A DNA stretch of 64,000 bases, from contig NZ_JHZC01000004.1 in the NCBI RefSeq assembly GCF_000621125.1, positions 558,001 through 622,000 of the forward strand, read 5' to 3'. Under the pieces are notes generated by a model. The model was not told the origin of the DNA. It ran no database searches and worked only from the letters and a program-made list of their open reading frames with translations. The DNA comes from Maribacter antarcticus DSM 21422. GTDB taxonomy: Bacteria; Bacteroidota; Bacteroidia; Flavobacteriales; Flavobacteriaceae. Shown in pieces: positions 7,892 to 17,216 of the stretch; the stretch's first letter is position 1; every line of letters starts with the position of its first letter. The position numbers and the translations under genes were made by a program.

Positions 7892-10800
7892 ATGAAAAAG
7901 AGTTTTTCTTTTGTTATCCTATGTATCGTATTTATGGTTTTTTCCTGCACCAGCAAGAGAGAAGGAACTCCCAAGGTTTTGGTATTTTCTAAAACAATGG
8001 GTTTTAAGCATGCATCTATTCCATTAGGAATTGAAGCTATACATCAGCTCGGAACCGAACATGGATTTGTTGTTGATACGACCAAGAATGCAAACCTATT
8101 TACGGAAGAAAATTTAAAACAGTATTCGGCCATTATTTTTATGAGTACCACGGGTAACGTTTTAAACCATTATCAAGAGGCCGCTTTCGAAAGGTATATT
8201 CAAGCTGGTGGTGGCTTTGTTGGCGTCCATGCCGCTGCAGATACCGAGTATGATTGGGGTTGGTATACGAAACTGGTAGGAGCACAATTTTTGAGCCACC
8301 CAAATGGAACACCCGAGGCTGATTTTCTTATTCAGGACAATAGCTTTATTGCTACGAAACATTTTACCGAAAAGGTTTGGCACAGACCAGATGAAATTTA
8401 CAACTACAAAAACATCAATCCAGACCTAAACGTTTTAATGACCGTGGATGAGTCTACCTATGAAGGTGGTGAAAATGGGGAAAATCATCCGTTTGCATGG
8501 TACCATCAGTTTGATGGTGGACGGGCGTTTTATACTGGCGCAGGTCATACGGATGAAAGTTATACCGAAACTATTTTCTTGAATCATCTACTAGGTGGAA
8601 TTCAATATGCCATAGGTGAAAATGAAAAGCTCGACTATGCTAAGGCTTCCTCTCAAATACCACCGGAAATAGACCGTTTTTCAAAAATCACCTTATCTGA
8701 AGGAGAATTATTTGAGCCCACAGAAATGACTATTCTTCCGAATAGCGATGTGCTTATCGCACAGCGTAGGGGAGAGGTTGTGCTTTATAACGACGCTACT
8801 AAGCAGATTATCGAGGTGGCTAAATTAGACGTGTATCACAAAACATTGAATACGCCGGGCGTTAATGCAGAAGAGGGGCTCATGGGCATACAGAAAGACC
8901 CTAATTACGCAACAAACAATTGGGTTTATCTATATTATGCGCCCACTGGAGAAGCTGAGATAAACCGTTTATCCCGTTTTACATTTACCGAAGGTGTTTT
9001 CGATATGGCATCAGAACAGGTGATTTTAGATGTTGAAAGTCAGCGCGAAATCTGTTGTCATACGGGTGGTTCTATTGCATTTGGACCAGATAATATGTTG
9101 TATTTATCGACAGGTGATAATTCAACTCCGTTTAACGAAAAAGGGGCTAAGTATGTACATAGTGGCTATGCGCCTTTGAACGATTTACCGGGTCATCAGC
9201 AGTATGATGCGAGAAGATCTTCTGGAAACACGAATGATCTTAGGGGTAAAATTCTGAGGATAAAAGTAAATGAAGATGGCGGTTATGATATACCAGAAGG
9301 AAATTTATTCGCTGTAGGTACGGACAAGACAAGGCCGGAAATTTATACCATGGGACATCGTAATCCATACCGTATATCCGTTGATAGCAAGCGAGGGTAT
9401 GTGTATTGGGGAGATGTTGGACCAGACGCAAGGGCAGATAGTTTAGCTACAAGAGGTCCTAGAGGGTATGACGAAATGAATCAGGCGCGGGAAGCGGGTA
9501 ACTTTGGATGGCCATTATTTATTGGTGATAATAAGCCATACCGTGCTTATAATTACGAGACAGGCGAGTCTGGGGATGCTTTTGACCCTGAAAAACCGAT
9601 AAACAATTCCAAGTACAATACGGGTTTAACAGCGTTACCAAAGGCGATGCCTGCATATGCGTTCTATCCTTACGCAGCGTCTCAGGATTACCCCCAGCTA
9701 GGGACAGGTGGTAGAAACGCAATGGCGGGTCCTACCTACTATTCCGATTTGTACCAAGGTGACGAAAAGCTACCGAGCTACTATGATGGGAAAGTTATTA
9801 TCTACGATTGGATGCGTGGCTGGATGAAGGCAATTCATTTAAACGAAGATGGTAGCTATACTAAAATGGAGCCCTTTGCGTCGGATATCGATTTAAATAG
9901 TTTAATAGATATAGAAGTAGGCCCTAACGGTAAAATTTACTTGCTTGAATATGGGAGTGGTTGGTTTGCTAAAAATGCTGATTCTGGTTTAGGTTTTATT
10001 CAATATAATGGTGGTAATAGACCTCCGTTGATAGATAATTTAATCGTAGACACTACCTCTGGCCAACTACCACTAGCTGTAACCGCTACTGTTACGGCAA
10101 GGGATCGTGAAAAAGATGCTTTGACTTATACATGGAATTTAGGTGACGGGGACACCAAAGAAACCACAATACCAGAAATTTCGTATACCTATACCAATGC
10201 GGGGGACTATAAGATTAGCGTGGAAATTAAGGATACTGCGGGCGAGTCTGCAAAAAGTAATGTGGTCACTGTTGTTGCTGGTAATTCTAGGCCGGAAGTA
10301 ACTATTGATATTACGGGTGTAAATTCTTCTTTCTTTATTCCTGGGCAAGACGTTCAATATGCAGTAAGCGTTACGGACATAGATGGTGACGGCGTTGTTA
10401 ATGAAGATAATATTTTTGTGAGTGTAGATTATTTGGAAGGAATGGACAAAGTGGCCATGTCATTAGGACATCAACAAGTGTCTGCTGCAGTAACGGGAAA
10501 AGCGCTTACGCAGTCCATGGATTGTAAAACCTGTCATAAAGAATTAGAAGCTTCAATAGGACCAAATTATATGGACATCGCTAAGAAATATATGGAGCAA
10601 AAAGATGCCATAACCTACTTAAAAAAGAAAATTGTTGCTGGTGGTACTGGGGTTTGGGGTGAGATTATGATGCCTGCACATCCTGATGTTACTTCGGATG
10701 AATCCAGACAAATAGCCATGTATATTCAATCCTTGGTTGCTGATAAGACAAAGAAACTATCATTGCCGGTAAAGGGGAGGCTACGACCCGAGACTAAAAA

Positions 10801-11287
10801 TCCTGGAGAAATGATGGTAATTACAGCTAGCTATACAGATGAAGGTGCCGAAGGTGTAATACCGCTAACAGGTGTTAAATCGGTAGCATTGTCTAGTAAC
10901 ACTATTGGATTTTCAGAAGCTACTAAAACCATGGATATGGCGGCCGTTACCTATGGTGGACAAGATTTACTATTGCTTGCAGGTGAAAAAGGATGGTTTG
11001 AAATTGAATCCGTAGACCTTACAGGAGTTAATATGATTGTACTGGGTGCCGGATGGCAAGAAGCACCAAAAGTGGTGTACAACTTTGATGTCCGTTTGGA
11101 TACCCCTGATGGTGAAATTATTGGAAAGGGGTCATTAGCGGTTCAATCTCCGGATACCCAAGGTGGGGCAATAGTTATGCCTTTAACTGCAAAATCAAAT
11201 GGGAAGCACAAACTATATGTAACAGGAGCTGTAGAAGCGGGTGGCAAACCGTCTATGCTAGCTATTGTAAATGCAACATTTAATTAA
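7892..11287 (+). CDS. ThuA / PQQ-type sugar dehydrogenase / PKD / cytochrome c multidomain lipoprotein
   Basis: Multidomain secreted lipoprotein of about 1131 aa. The lipobox is VFSC near residue 19. Order of domains: ThuA (trehalose-utilisation-like, class I glutaminase-type fold) at about 30-245; a six-bladed PQQ-dependent glucose/sorbosone dehydrogenase propeller at about 265-690, with LYLSTGDN, LRGKILRI and MGHRNPYRI; a PKD domain around 705-785 (ending YTYTNAGDYKISVEI); a c-type cytochrome with CKTCH (first Cys at residue 878) and an axial Met candidate in EIMMPAHP; and a beta-sandwich resembling CBM6 at the C-terminus. Electrons from sugar oxidation could pass to the fused heme. The start is set at MKKSFSF; ATG at 7877 and TTG at 7826 lie in frame. 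Known in Bacteroidota and Planctomycetes, substrate unknown. Confidence 0.85.
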   Translation: MKKSFSFVILCIVFMVFSCTSKREGTPKVLVFSKTMGFKHASIPLGIEAIHQLGTEHGFVVDTTKNANLFTEENLKQYSAIIFMSTTGNVLNHYQEAAFERYIQAGGGFVGVHAAADTEYDWGWYTKLVGAQFLSHPNGTPEADFLIQDNSFIATKHFTEKVWHRPDEIYNYKNINPDLNVLMTVDESTYEGGENGENHPFAWYHQFDGGRAFYTGAGHTDESYTETIFLNHLLGGIQYAIGENEKLDYAKASSQIPPEIDRFSKITLSEGELFEPTEMTILPNSDVLIAQRRGEVVLYNDATKQIIEVAKLDVYHKTLNTPGVNAEEGLMGIQKDPNYATNNWVYLYYAPTGEAEINRLSRFTFTEGVFDMASEQVILDVESQREICCHTGGSIAFGPDNMLYLSTGDNSTPFNEKGAKYVHSGYAPLNDLPGHQQYDARRSSGNTNDLRGKILRIKVNEDGGYDIPEGNLFAVGTDKTRPEIYTMGHRNPYRISVDSKRGYVYWGDVGPDARADSLATRGPRGYDEMNQAREAGNFGWPLFIGDNKPYRAYNYETGESGDAFDPEKPINNSKYNTGLTALPKAMPAYAFYPYAASQDYPQLGTGGRNAMAGPTYYSDLYQGDEKLPSYYDGKVIIYDWMRGWMKAIHLNEDGSYTKMEPFASDIDLNSLIDIEVGPNGKIYLLEYGSGWFAKNADSGLGFIQYNGGNRPPLIDNLIVDTTSGQLPLAVTATVTARDREKDALTYTWNLGDGDTKETTIPEISYTYTNAGDYKISVEIKDTAGESAKSNVVTVVAGNSRPEVTIDITGVNSSFFIPGQDVQYAVSVTDIDGDGVVNEDNIFVSVDYLEGMDKVAMSLGHQQVSAAVTGKALTQSMDCKTCHKELEASIGPNYMDIAKKYMEQKDAITYLKKKIVAGGTGVWGEIMMPAHPDVTSDESRQIAMYIQSLVADKTKKLSLPVKGRLRPETKNPGEMMVITASYTDEGAEGVIPLTGVKSVALSSNTIGFSEATKTMDMAAVTYGGQDLLLLAGEKGWFEIESVDLTGVNMIVLGAGWQEAPKVVYNFDVRLDTPDGEIIGKGSLAVQSPDTQGGAIVMPLTAKSNGKHKLYVTGAVEAGGKPSMLAIVNATFN

Positions 11288-11309
11288 TCTATTTCTTTTT
11301 TTAGATAGT

Positions 11310-11335
11310 AAAGCCCGTTTTCAAACGGGCTTTTT
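11310..11335 (+). terminator. Rho-independent terminator
   Basis: AAAGCCCGTTT at 11310-11320 pairs with AAACGGGCTTT at 11323-11333, an 11-bp perfect stem, followed by a T run. It lies 23 bp after the ThuA/PQQ gene and separates it from the next operon, which therefore needs its own promoter within 11340-11500. Confidence 0.85.
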
Positions 11336-11503
11336 ATATTCTTAAGTTTTTTGGATAGGTGCTGTTTTAACATACTAATTCTTGATTATGCTAAATCGTG
11401 CTGAATATTTTAATGACTTCAAAATTGTTATTAGTCGAATTTTATTTATGTTCATTGTATTTTGTTGTTATTTTAAATGGCATAATTCAGGTTCACTATA
11501 GCT

Positions 11504-13876
11504 ATGAAACTTAATATATATATAAGAAAGAAGGATTTTTTAAGGGGAGTTATCGTATTTCTTTTTATCACTCTACTAAGCAGTACTTATTATTCTTGCA
11601 AGGAAAATCCTTCCGTTTCGGAAAAAGTGATCGCACAAGCAGATCTAACCGGTATTCCCGATATTATTGATTTTACTTTTGATGTAAAACCAATACTGTC
11701 CGACCGTTGTTTTATATGTCACGGTCCTGATAAAAATGCGATTGAGGCAGGACTTTCGTTACATAAGGCTGAAGATGCTTATGCCGCTTTGGGAGAGTTG
11801 AAAGACCGATTTGCCATTGTCCCGAACAAACCTGAAGAAAGTGAGCTAGTTCATCGTTTATATTCAGAAGATCCCAATATCCTAATGCCTCCTCCAGAGT
11901 CTAATTTAGTACTGACCTCAAAAGAAAAAGCTATTTTAGAAAAATGGATTGCACAAGGAGCTGAATATAAGGAGCATTGGGCGTTCATTCCTCCAGTAAA
12001 GTCTGCTGTGCTACATACAAAGGTTACAGACTGGGGTATCAATGAAATAGACAATTTTGTATTGGATAAATTGCAATTGAACGCACTTACTCCATCACCT
12101 GTAGCTTCTAAGGAAAAGTTGATGCGCAGGGCTTCTTTCGATTTAACTGGACTTCCTCCCACACCAGAACAGGTTCAGGAATTTGTGAACGATACTTCGG
12201 AAGATGCTTATGAGCGTATGATTGATACCTTATTAGGCACCAAGGACTATGCAGAACACATGGCTACGGAATGGATGGATATTTCGCGCTATGCGGATAC
12301 CCATGGCTATCAAGATGATTTTGAACGTACCATGTGGCCTTGGAGAGATTGGGTAATCCATGCATTTGATAAAAATATGCCCTATAATGAATTTGTGACC
12401 TATCAATTGGCCGGTGACCTTATGCCAGACGTAGATTTAGAAAAAATAGTAGCTACAGGCTTTAATCGCAACCATAAAATAACATTTGAAGGCGGGACTA
12501 TACCAGAGGAGTACCATATAGAATATGTTGAAGATCGGCTACAAACTTTTGGAACCACTTTTTTAGGACTTACCGTGGAATGTGCTAGGTGCCATGATCA
12601 TAAATACGATCCCGTTAGTCAAAAAGAACATTTTGAGCTCTTTAGTTTTTTCAACAATAATAAAGAAAAATTAACAATTCCTTTACCGGGAACTACTCCG
12701 GAACCTTATGTTACCATTACGGAAAAGGATACGGAAGGTGTCTTAAGTTTTGTGAACATGCAAAATTCACGCAAAAAAGAACTGGATTTAATGGTGATGT
12801 ACGAAAGGGAAGAAATGAAGCCAGCCTTTATTTTAAACCGAGGTGCTTACGATCAACCTACCGATGCCGTATTTCCAGATACCCCAAATTCTGTATTGTC
12901 ATTTCCTGAGAGTTACCCAAGAAATAGATTGGGCCTTTCTAAATGGTTGTTTAATGAAGAGAATCCTTTAACGGCCAGAGTCACTGTAAATAGGCTATGG
13001 CAGCGTATGTTTGGTACCGGTTTGGTAAGTTCTTCCTATGATTTTGGAAACCAAGGAGCATTACCTACACATCCTGCGTTATTGGACTTTTTGGCTATCA
13101 AACTGAGAGATGAAGGATGGAATACTAAAGCAATGTTGAAGTATATGGCGCTGTCCGAAACGTATAAACAAAGTACTGTCACGACACCTGAACTTTTGGA
13201 ACAGGATCCTGAAAATAAATTATTGGCACGCGCTTCACGACTACGACTAACCGCTGAAATGATACGGGATCAGGCATTGGCCATTAGTGGGCTGCTGGTA
13301 AAAGAAGTAGGCGGACCAAGTGTAAAGCCATATCAGCCAGCGGGTATCTGGGAGGAGACCACGGGCGGTGGCGGTGGTAGCACTTCAAGCTATGTGCAAG
13401 GTACAGGAGCCGATTTATACCGAAAAAGTTTATATACGTTTTGGAAAAGAACAGTACCACCGCCTAGCATGATGACTTTTGATTCAGCCTCTAGGGACTT
13501 ATGTTCTGTAAAGCGCCAGGAAACGAATACCCCGTTGCAGGCCTTGGTATTGTTGAATGACCCACAAATGGTAGAGGCTGCAAGGGCGCTAGCGACCACC
13601 ACGGTTAAGAAGTATCCCGAAAATATTGAAAAACAATTAGGGTATGTATTTCAGAAAGCGACCTCCAGATTACCGGATGCGGAGGAAGCGACTATGCTTT
13701 TGGAGCATTACAAGGATATGCGTACCAAAATGGATAATGGTGTATTTACCGCGTCAGAATATATGGGCATAGGAGAATTTAAGTCGGACACAGGCGTTCC
13801 TGAAAAGGACTTAGCATCCTTGGCATTGGTTGCACACACCGTACTTAATTTGGATGAAACAATTACAAGAGGATAG
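11504..13876 (+). CDS. PSCyt1 / DUF1549 / DUF1553 (PSD1) cytochrome c protein
   Basis: Exported protein of 790 aa with an N-terminal hydrophobic segment ending in YYSC (lipoprotein-like, Cys near residue 32). A Planctomycete-type cytochrome c domain (PSCyt1) follows, with CFICHGPD (first Cys residue 69) and a LMPPPES segment as Met ligand candidate. DUF1549 begins about residue 180 (RRASFDLTGLPPTP) and includes CARCHDHKYDP near residue 365, a second CxxCH that may bind another heme. DUF1553 (PSD1) covers about 480-760, with LTARVTVNRLWQ and NTPLQALVLLNDP. These domains always travel with a DUF1501 protein, which here starts 2 bp downstream. The biochemical role of the PSD1/DUF1501 pair is unknown. 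First gene of a five-gene operon. Confidence 0.9.
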   Translation: MKLNIYIRKKDFLRGVIVFLFITLLSSTYYSCKENPSVSEKVIAQADLTGIPDIIDFTFDVKPILSDRCFICHGPDKNAIEAGLSLHKAEDAYAALGELKDRFAIVPNKPEESELVHRLYSEDPNILMPPPESNLVLTSKEKAILEKWIAQGAEYKEHWAFIPPVKSAVLHTKVTDWGINEIDNFVLDKLQLNALTPSPVASKEKLMRRASFDLTGLPPTPEQVQEFVNDTSEDAYERMIDTLLGTKDYAEHMATEWMDISRYADTHGYQDDFERTMWPWRDWVIHAFDKNMPYNEFVTYQLAGDLMPDVDLEKIVATGFNRNHKITFEGGTIPEEYHIEYVEDRLQTFGTTFLGLTVECARCHDHKYDPVSQKEHFELFSFFNNNKEKLTIPLPGTTPEPYVTITEKDTEGVLSFVNMQNSRKKELDLMVMYEREEMKPAFILNRGAYDQPTDAVFPDTPNSVLSFPESYPRNRLGLSKWLFNEENPLTARVTVNRLWQRMFGTGLVSSSYDFGNQGALPTHPALLDFLAIKLRDEGWNTKAMLKYMALSETYKQSTVTTPELLEQDPENKLLARASRLRLTAEMIRDQALAISGLLVKEVGGPSVKPYQPAGIWEETTGGGGGSTSSYVQGTGADLYRKSLYTFWKRTVPPPSMMTFDSASRDLCSVKRQETNTPLQALVLLNDPQMVEAARALATTTVKKYPENIEKQLGYVFQKATSRLPDAEEATMLLEHYKDMRTKMDNGVFTASEYMGIGEFKSDTGVPEKDLASLALVAHTVLNLDETITRG

Positions 13877-13878
13877 CT

Positions 13879-15372
13879 ATGAGTGAAAAGAAAATTTTAG
13901 AAGATCGTTCACTTTTTTTAAATAGAAGATCTTTTTTGGGAAAAGCGGCCTTAGGTGCCGGCTCTGTTGCATTGGCTTCCTTATTGGGGAACCAGTTTTT
14001 TAGTAAGGATAAAAACGGTATCCTTACTAAGGATAATGACTTCGGCGGTAACAATGGTGTTATGAATGCGCTGCATCACGCCTCAAAAGCCAAAAGGGTT
14101 ATTTATCTGTTTCAAAGTGGTGGCCCTTCACAATTGGAATTATTTGACTATAAACCTACATTGATTAAACGTAGAGGAGAGGAATTACCCGACTCTATTA
14201 GGCAGGGACAACGGCTAACGGGAATGACTGCGGATCAGTCTAGTTTTCCCTTAGCAGGTTCTGTCTTCGATTTTAAACAGTACGGACAGAACGGAACGTA
14301 TATAAGTGATTTACTGCCCTATACGGCAAAAATGGTAGATGATTTATGTATTGTGAAATCGATGTATACGGAAGCGATTAATCATGACCCAGCGGTAACC
14401 TTCTTTCAGACAGGTTCACAGCAACCAGGTCGCCCAAGTATGGGGTCTTGGTTGAGTTACGGATTAGGTAGCGAGAATAAAAACTTGCCTGCCTTTAGTG
14501 TGCTTTTATCGAGAGGATCTGGAAGACCAAGTGGTCAGCCTTTATATACAAGATTGTGGGGTAATGGATTTTTACATTCGTTGCATCAAGGGGTTCAATT
14601 TAGGGCAGCAAAAGATCCGGTGCTGTATTTGAACGATCCCAAAGGAGTCACAAAAGAGGGAAAAAGAGCTATTTTGGATAAACTGGCCGAAATGAATGAT
14701 AAGCAATTCCAAGATTTCGGAAACCCAGAGATACAGAGTAGAATAGCCCAGTACGAAATGGCCTATAAAATGCAAACTTCGGTTCCCGATGTAATGAAAA
14801 CAGACGACGAGCCCGATTATATTTATAAAATGTATGGGGCCGATGCTAAAATCCCAGGCACGTATGCTGCGAATTGCCTTTTGGCAAGAAGGTTGGCAGA
14901 GCAGGATGTGCGATTTATACAATTATACCATATGGGTTGGGATCAGCACGATAACCTTCCGGGAGCGATAGAAAAACAGGCTAAGGATGTAGATCAAGCA
15001 TCCGCAGCCTTGGTCGCTGATTTAAAGCAACGGGGTCTTTTGGAAGATACACTCGTTATTTGGGGTGGGGAGTTTGGTAGAACTAATTATTCTCAGGGTA
15101 TTCTAACGGATACCTCTTATGGGCGTGACCACCACCCAAGATGTTTTACGATGTGGATGGCCGGCGGTGGCATAAAACCGGGAGTCGTTTATGGGGAGAC
15201 CGATGAATTTGGATACAATGTTGTAAAAGACCCTGTGCATGTGCATGATTTTCAAGCCACAATGCTTCATTTACTGGGTATAGACCATGAAAAATTGACC
15301 TATAAACACCAAGGTAGAAGGTTCCGATTGACGGATGTGGAAGGTCACGTACTTAACGATATATTAACCTAA
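13879..15372 (+). CDS. DUF1501 protein with Tat-type signal
   Basis: DUF1501 family protein of 497 aa, a relative of the alkaline phosphatase/sulfatase fold. Residues 14-40 contain a twin-arginine signal (NRRSFLGKAALG then a hydrophobic stretch), so it should be exported folded, perhaps with a bound metal. Conserved family segments: VIYLFQSGGPSQLELFD near residue 75, NHDPAVTFFQTG near 170, and the C-terminal GGEFGRTNYSQG and GRDHHPRCFTMWMAGGG, rich in potential metal ligands. The start lies 2 bp after the PSD1 stop and the stop overlaps the next ATG by one base. DUF1501 and PSD1 co-occur throughout Planctomycetes and Bacteroidota; a hydrolytic role on sulfated or phosphorylated compounds is only an inference. 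Confidence 0.9.
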   Translation: MSEKKILEDRSLFLNRRSFLGKAALGAGSVALASLLGNQFFSKDKNGILTKDNDFGGNNGVMNALHHASKAKRVIYLFQSGGPSQLELFDYKPTLIKRRGEELPDSIRQGQRLTGMTADQSSFPLAGSVFDFKQYGQNGTYISDLLPYTAKMVDDLCIVKSMYTEAINHDPAVTFFQTGSQQPGRPSMGSWLSYGLGSENKNLPAFSVLLSRGSGRPSGQPLYTRLWGNGFLHSLHQGVQFRAAKDPVLYLNDPKGVTKEGKRAILDKLAEMNDKQFQDFGNPEIQSRIAQYEMAYKMQTSVPDVMKTDDEPDYIYKMYGADAKIPGTYAANCLLARRLAEQDVRFIQLYHMGWDQHDNLPGAIEKQAKDVDQASAALVADLKQRGLLEDTLVIWGGEFGRTNYSQGILTDTSYGRDHHPRCFTMWMAGGGIKPGVVYGETDEFGYNVVKDPVHVHDFQATMLHLLGIDHEKLTYKHQGRRFRLTDVEGHVLNDILT

Positions 15373-16406
15373 TGGAAAGAAGAAAATTTGTTAGGAACAG
15401 CAGTATCCTTTCAGCAGGGATAGTTTGTGGAATTGCTCATCCCAATGTTTTTAGCAACTATAAAGATGCTATTATTGGACATAATTCTCATCAATATAAA
15501 ATCGATTTACAATGGGGTGCTTTAAATTCTAATTTTTACCCCGTCAACGATTGTCATGAAATGGTTCAGGATTCTAAGGGTAGAATATTACTACTTACCA
15601 ACCATACGAAAAACAATGTTATTGTATATGATCGTTCTGGAAAGCTTTTAGAGGTTTGGGGAACCGACTATCCCGGTGCACACGGACTTACCTTAAACGT
15701 AGAGAATGGGGAAGACGTGCTTTATATTGCAGATAATAATCGGCATGAAGTGATTAAAACCAATATCAAAGGACAGGTACTTCAGGTATTTCCCTATCCA
15801 AAGGAATCCGGAAAATATAAAACCAAGGAAAGCTATGTTCCTACAGAAACTGCAATCGCTCCTAATGGAGATGTCTATATTACCGATGGTTACGGGGAGC
15901 AACACATAATGCATTACAATGCCAACGGAGAACTTTTAAATATATTTGGAGGGCGGGGAGAAGAAGACCATCAGTTTAACAATGCACACGGTATTTGTTT
16001 AGATACTAGGGATGCTGCAAATCCAACATTATTGATTACCGCTAGGCAGCAGAATAAATTAAAACGCTTCAGTCTTTCTGGAGAATATTTAAGTACTATT
16101 GATTTGCCGGGAGCCTTTATTTGTAGGCCCGTAATACATGGAAAAGATATTTATTTGGCGACGATTTGGTCGGGAGATGGATCGGAAGGAACTGGTTTTA
16201 TTAGTATCCTTAACGAACAAAATGAACTGATATCGGCACCCGGTGGATGCAATCCTGTGTATGAAGACGGCAAACTAAATCCCATGCACCAGAGTTTAAA
16301 GGTATTTCATCATCCGCATGATGTTTGTGTTGATGGCGATGAAAATTTATACGTTGCACAGTGGAATTCAGGAAAAACCTATCCTATTAAATTATACCGT
16401 GTATAA
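15372..16406 (+). CDS. NHL-repeat six-bladed beta-propeller protein, exported
   Basis: Protein of 344 aa. The N-terminus MERRKFVRNSSILSAGIV looks like a Tat signal (RR, then a weakly hydrophobic stretch). The rest is built of NHL-type blades: repeated segments such as GRILLLTNHTKNNVIVYDRSGK, APNGDVYITDGYGEQHI and AHGICLDT, and the final HHPHDVCVDGDENLYVAQW. Such propellers can be peptidylglycine-lyase-like or carbohydrate-binding scaffolds; a histidine-rich set on the blades (CHEMV, AHGL, AHGI, HHPHD) resembles the metal-binding histidines of peptidyl-alpha-hydroxyglycine alpha-amidating lyase. Its ATG overlaps the stop of the DUF1501 gene and its stop overlaps the next ATG, so translation is probably coupled. 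Confidence 0.8.
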   Translation: MERRKFVRNSSILSAGIVCGIAHPNVFSNYKDAIIGHNSHQYKIDLQWGALNSNFYPVNDCHEMVQDSKGRILLLTNHTKNNVIVYDRSGKLLEVWGTDYPGAHGLTLNVENGEDVLYIADNNRHEVIKTNIKGQVLQVFPYPKESGKYKTKESYVPTETAIAPNGDVYITDGYGEQHIMHYNANGELLNIFGGRGEEDHQFNNAHGICLDTRDAANPTLLITARQQNKLKRFSLSGEYLSTIDLPGAFICRPVIHGKDIYLATIWSGDGSEGTGFISILNEQNELISAPGGCNPVYEDGKLNPMHQSLKVFHHPHDVCVDGDENLYVAQWNSGKTYPIKLYRV

Positions 16407-17215
16407 TGCGTAGTACATTCTTTCTTATTTTAGGTTGCTGTGTCATTTTTACATCTTGTAAGGAAAAAGAAATTGTTGTCTATGCTGCCGCTGAGATCTT
16501 TGAGCTTGCCGATCCTAAAATTGAGGTAGACTCGCTCCTGTTCAATACTTCAGCTAAGGTAGCTGCCGTTTTTAATATGGAGGGAACAGAGATTAGATAC
16601 ACCATAGATGGAAGTGAAGTAACAGCTAATGCACTTTTATATCAAAGCCCCTTAACCGTAAACGAACCAACCGAGATTAGCTTTCGTGCTTTTCATTCAG
16701 ACTATGTACCAAGCAAAGTGGTTCGTATGCGTTTATTGAAGGTGAAAAAAGACGTGTCTACAGCAAAAGTAAGCCTTACGCCCCAAGCTGATTCTAATTA
16801 TCGTGGTCCTGGAGCCAAGGGCTTGGTTGATTTACAAAAAGGAACAACACAATTTAGAGCTGGTACCCATTGGATGGGTTTTCAAGGTGATCAAATTAGA
16901 ATCTTGTTAGACTTTGAAAACGAAACTTCTATTTCTAAACTGATTGTAAGCTCCTTAAACGACCATGGCTCTTGGGTTTTTCTTCCAAAGAGCATTCGTG
17001 TATTTACAGACAGAAAAGAGCAAATAGGAAGGATGTCGATACCACTGCCAACAGCAGTTGAACCAAAAAGTATATCCCTATTGGATGTTCCTGTGATTGC
17101 CGGGTCGTATAAAAGCATAGAAGTACATATTGATTTATTGGAAACGATTCCACAATGGCACCAAGGAAAAGGCACCGCCCCCTTCTTTTTTATCGATGAA
17201 ATTTTAGTAGAATAA
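16406..17215 (+). CDS. Chitobiase-C / discoidin-like lipoprotein
   Basis: Small lipoprotein of 269 aa (lipobox IFTSC, Cys near residue 19). Residues 30-110 match the chitobiase/beta-hexosaminidase C-terminal fold (RYTIDGSEVTANALLY, ISFRAFHSDY). Residues 115-269 form a beta-sandwich resembling F5/8-type (discoidin) domains, with LVDLQKGTTQFRAGTHWMGF, GSWVFLPKSI and IPQWHQGKGT. This second part is clearly related to the C-terminus of the next gene's product. No catalytic residues are evident, so a binding or scaffold role is likely. The start codon overlaps the previous stop by one base; one base separates its stop from the next ATG. Confidence 0.7.
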   Translation: MRSTFFLILGCCVIFTSCKEKEIVVYAAAEIFELADPKIEVDSLLFNTSAKVAAVFNMEGTEIRYTIDGSEVTANALLYQSPLTVNEPTEISFRAFHSDYVPSKVVRMRLLKVKKDVSTAKVSLTPQADSNYRGPGAKGLVDLQKGTTQFRAGTHWMGFQGDQIRILLDFENETSISKLIVSSLNDHGSWVFLPKSIRVFTDRKEQIGRMSIPLPTAVEPKSISLLDVPVIAGSYKSIEVHIDLLETIPQWHQGKGTAPFFFIDEILVE

Positions 17216-17216
17216 T

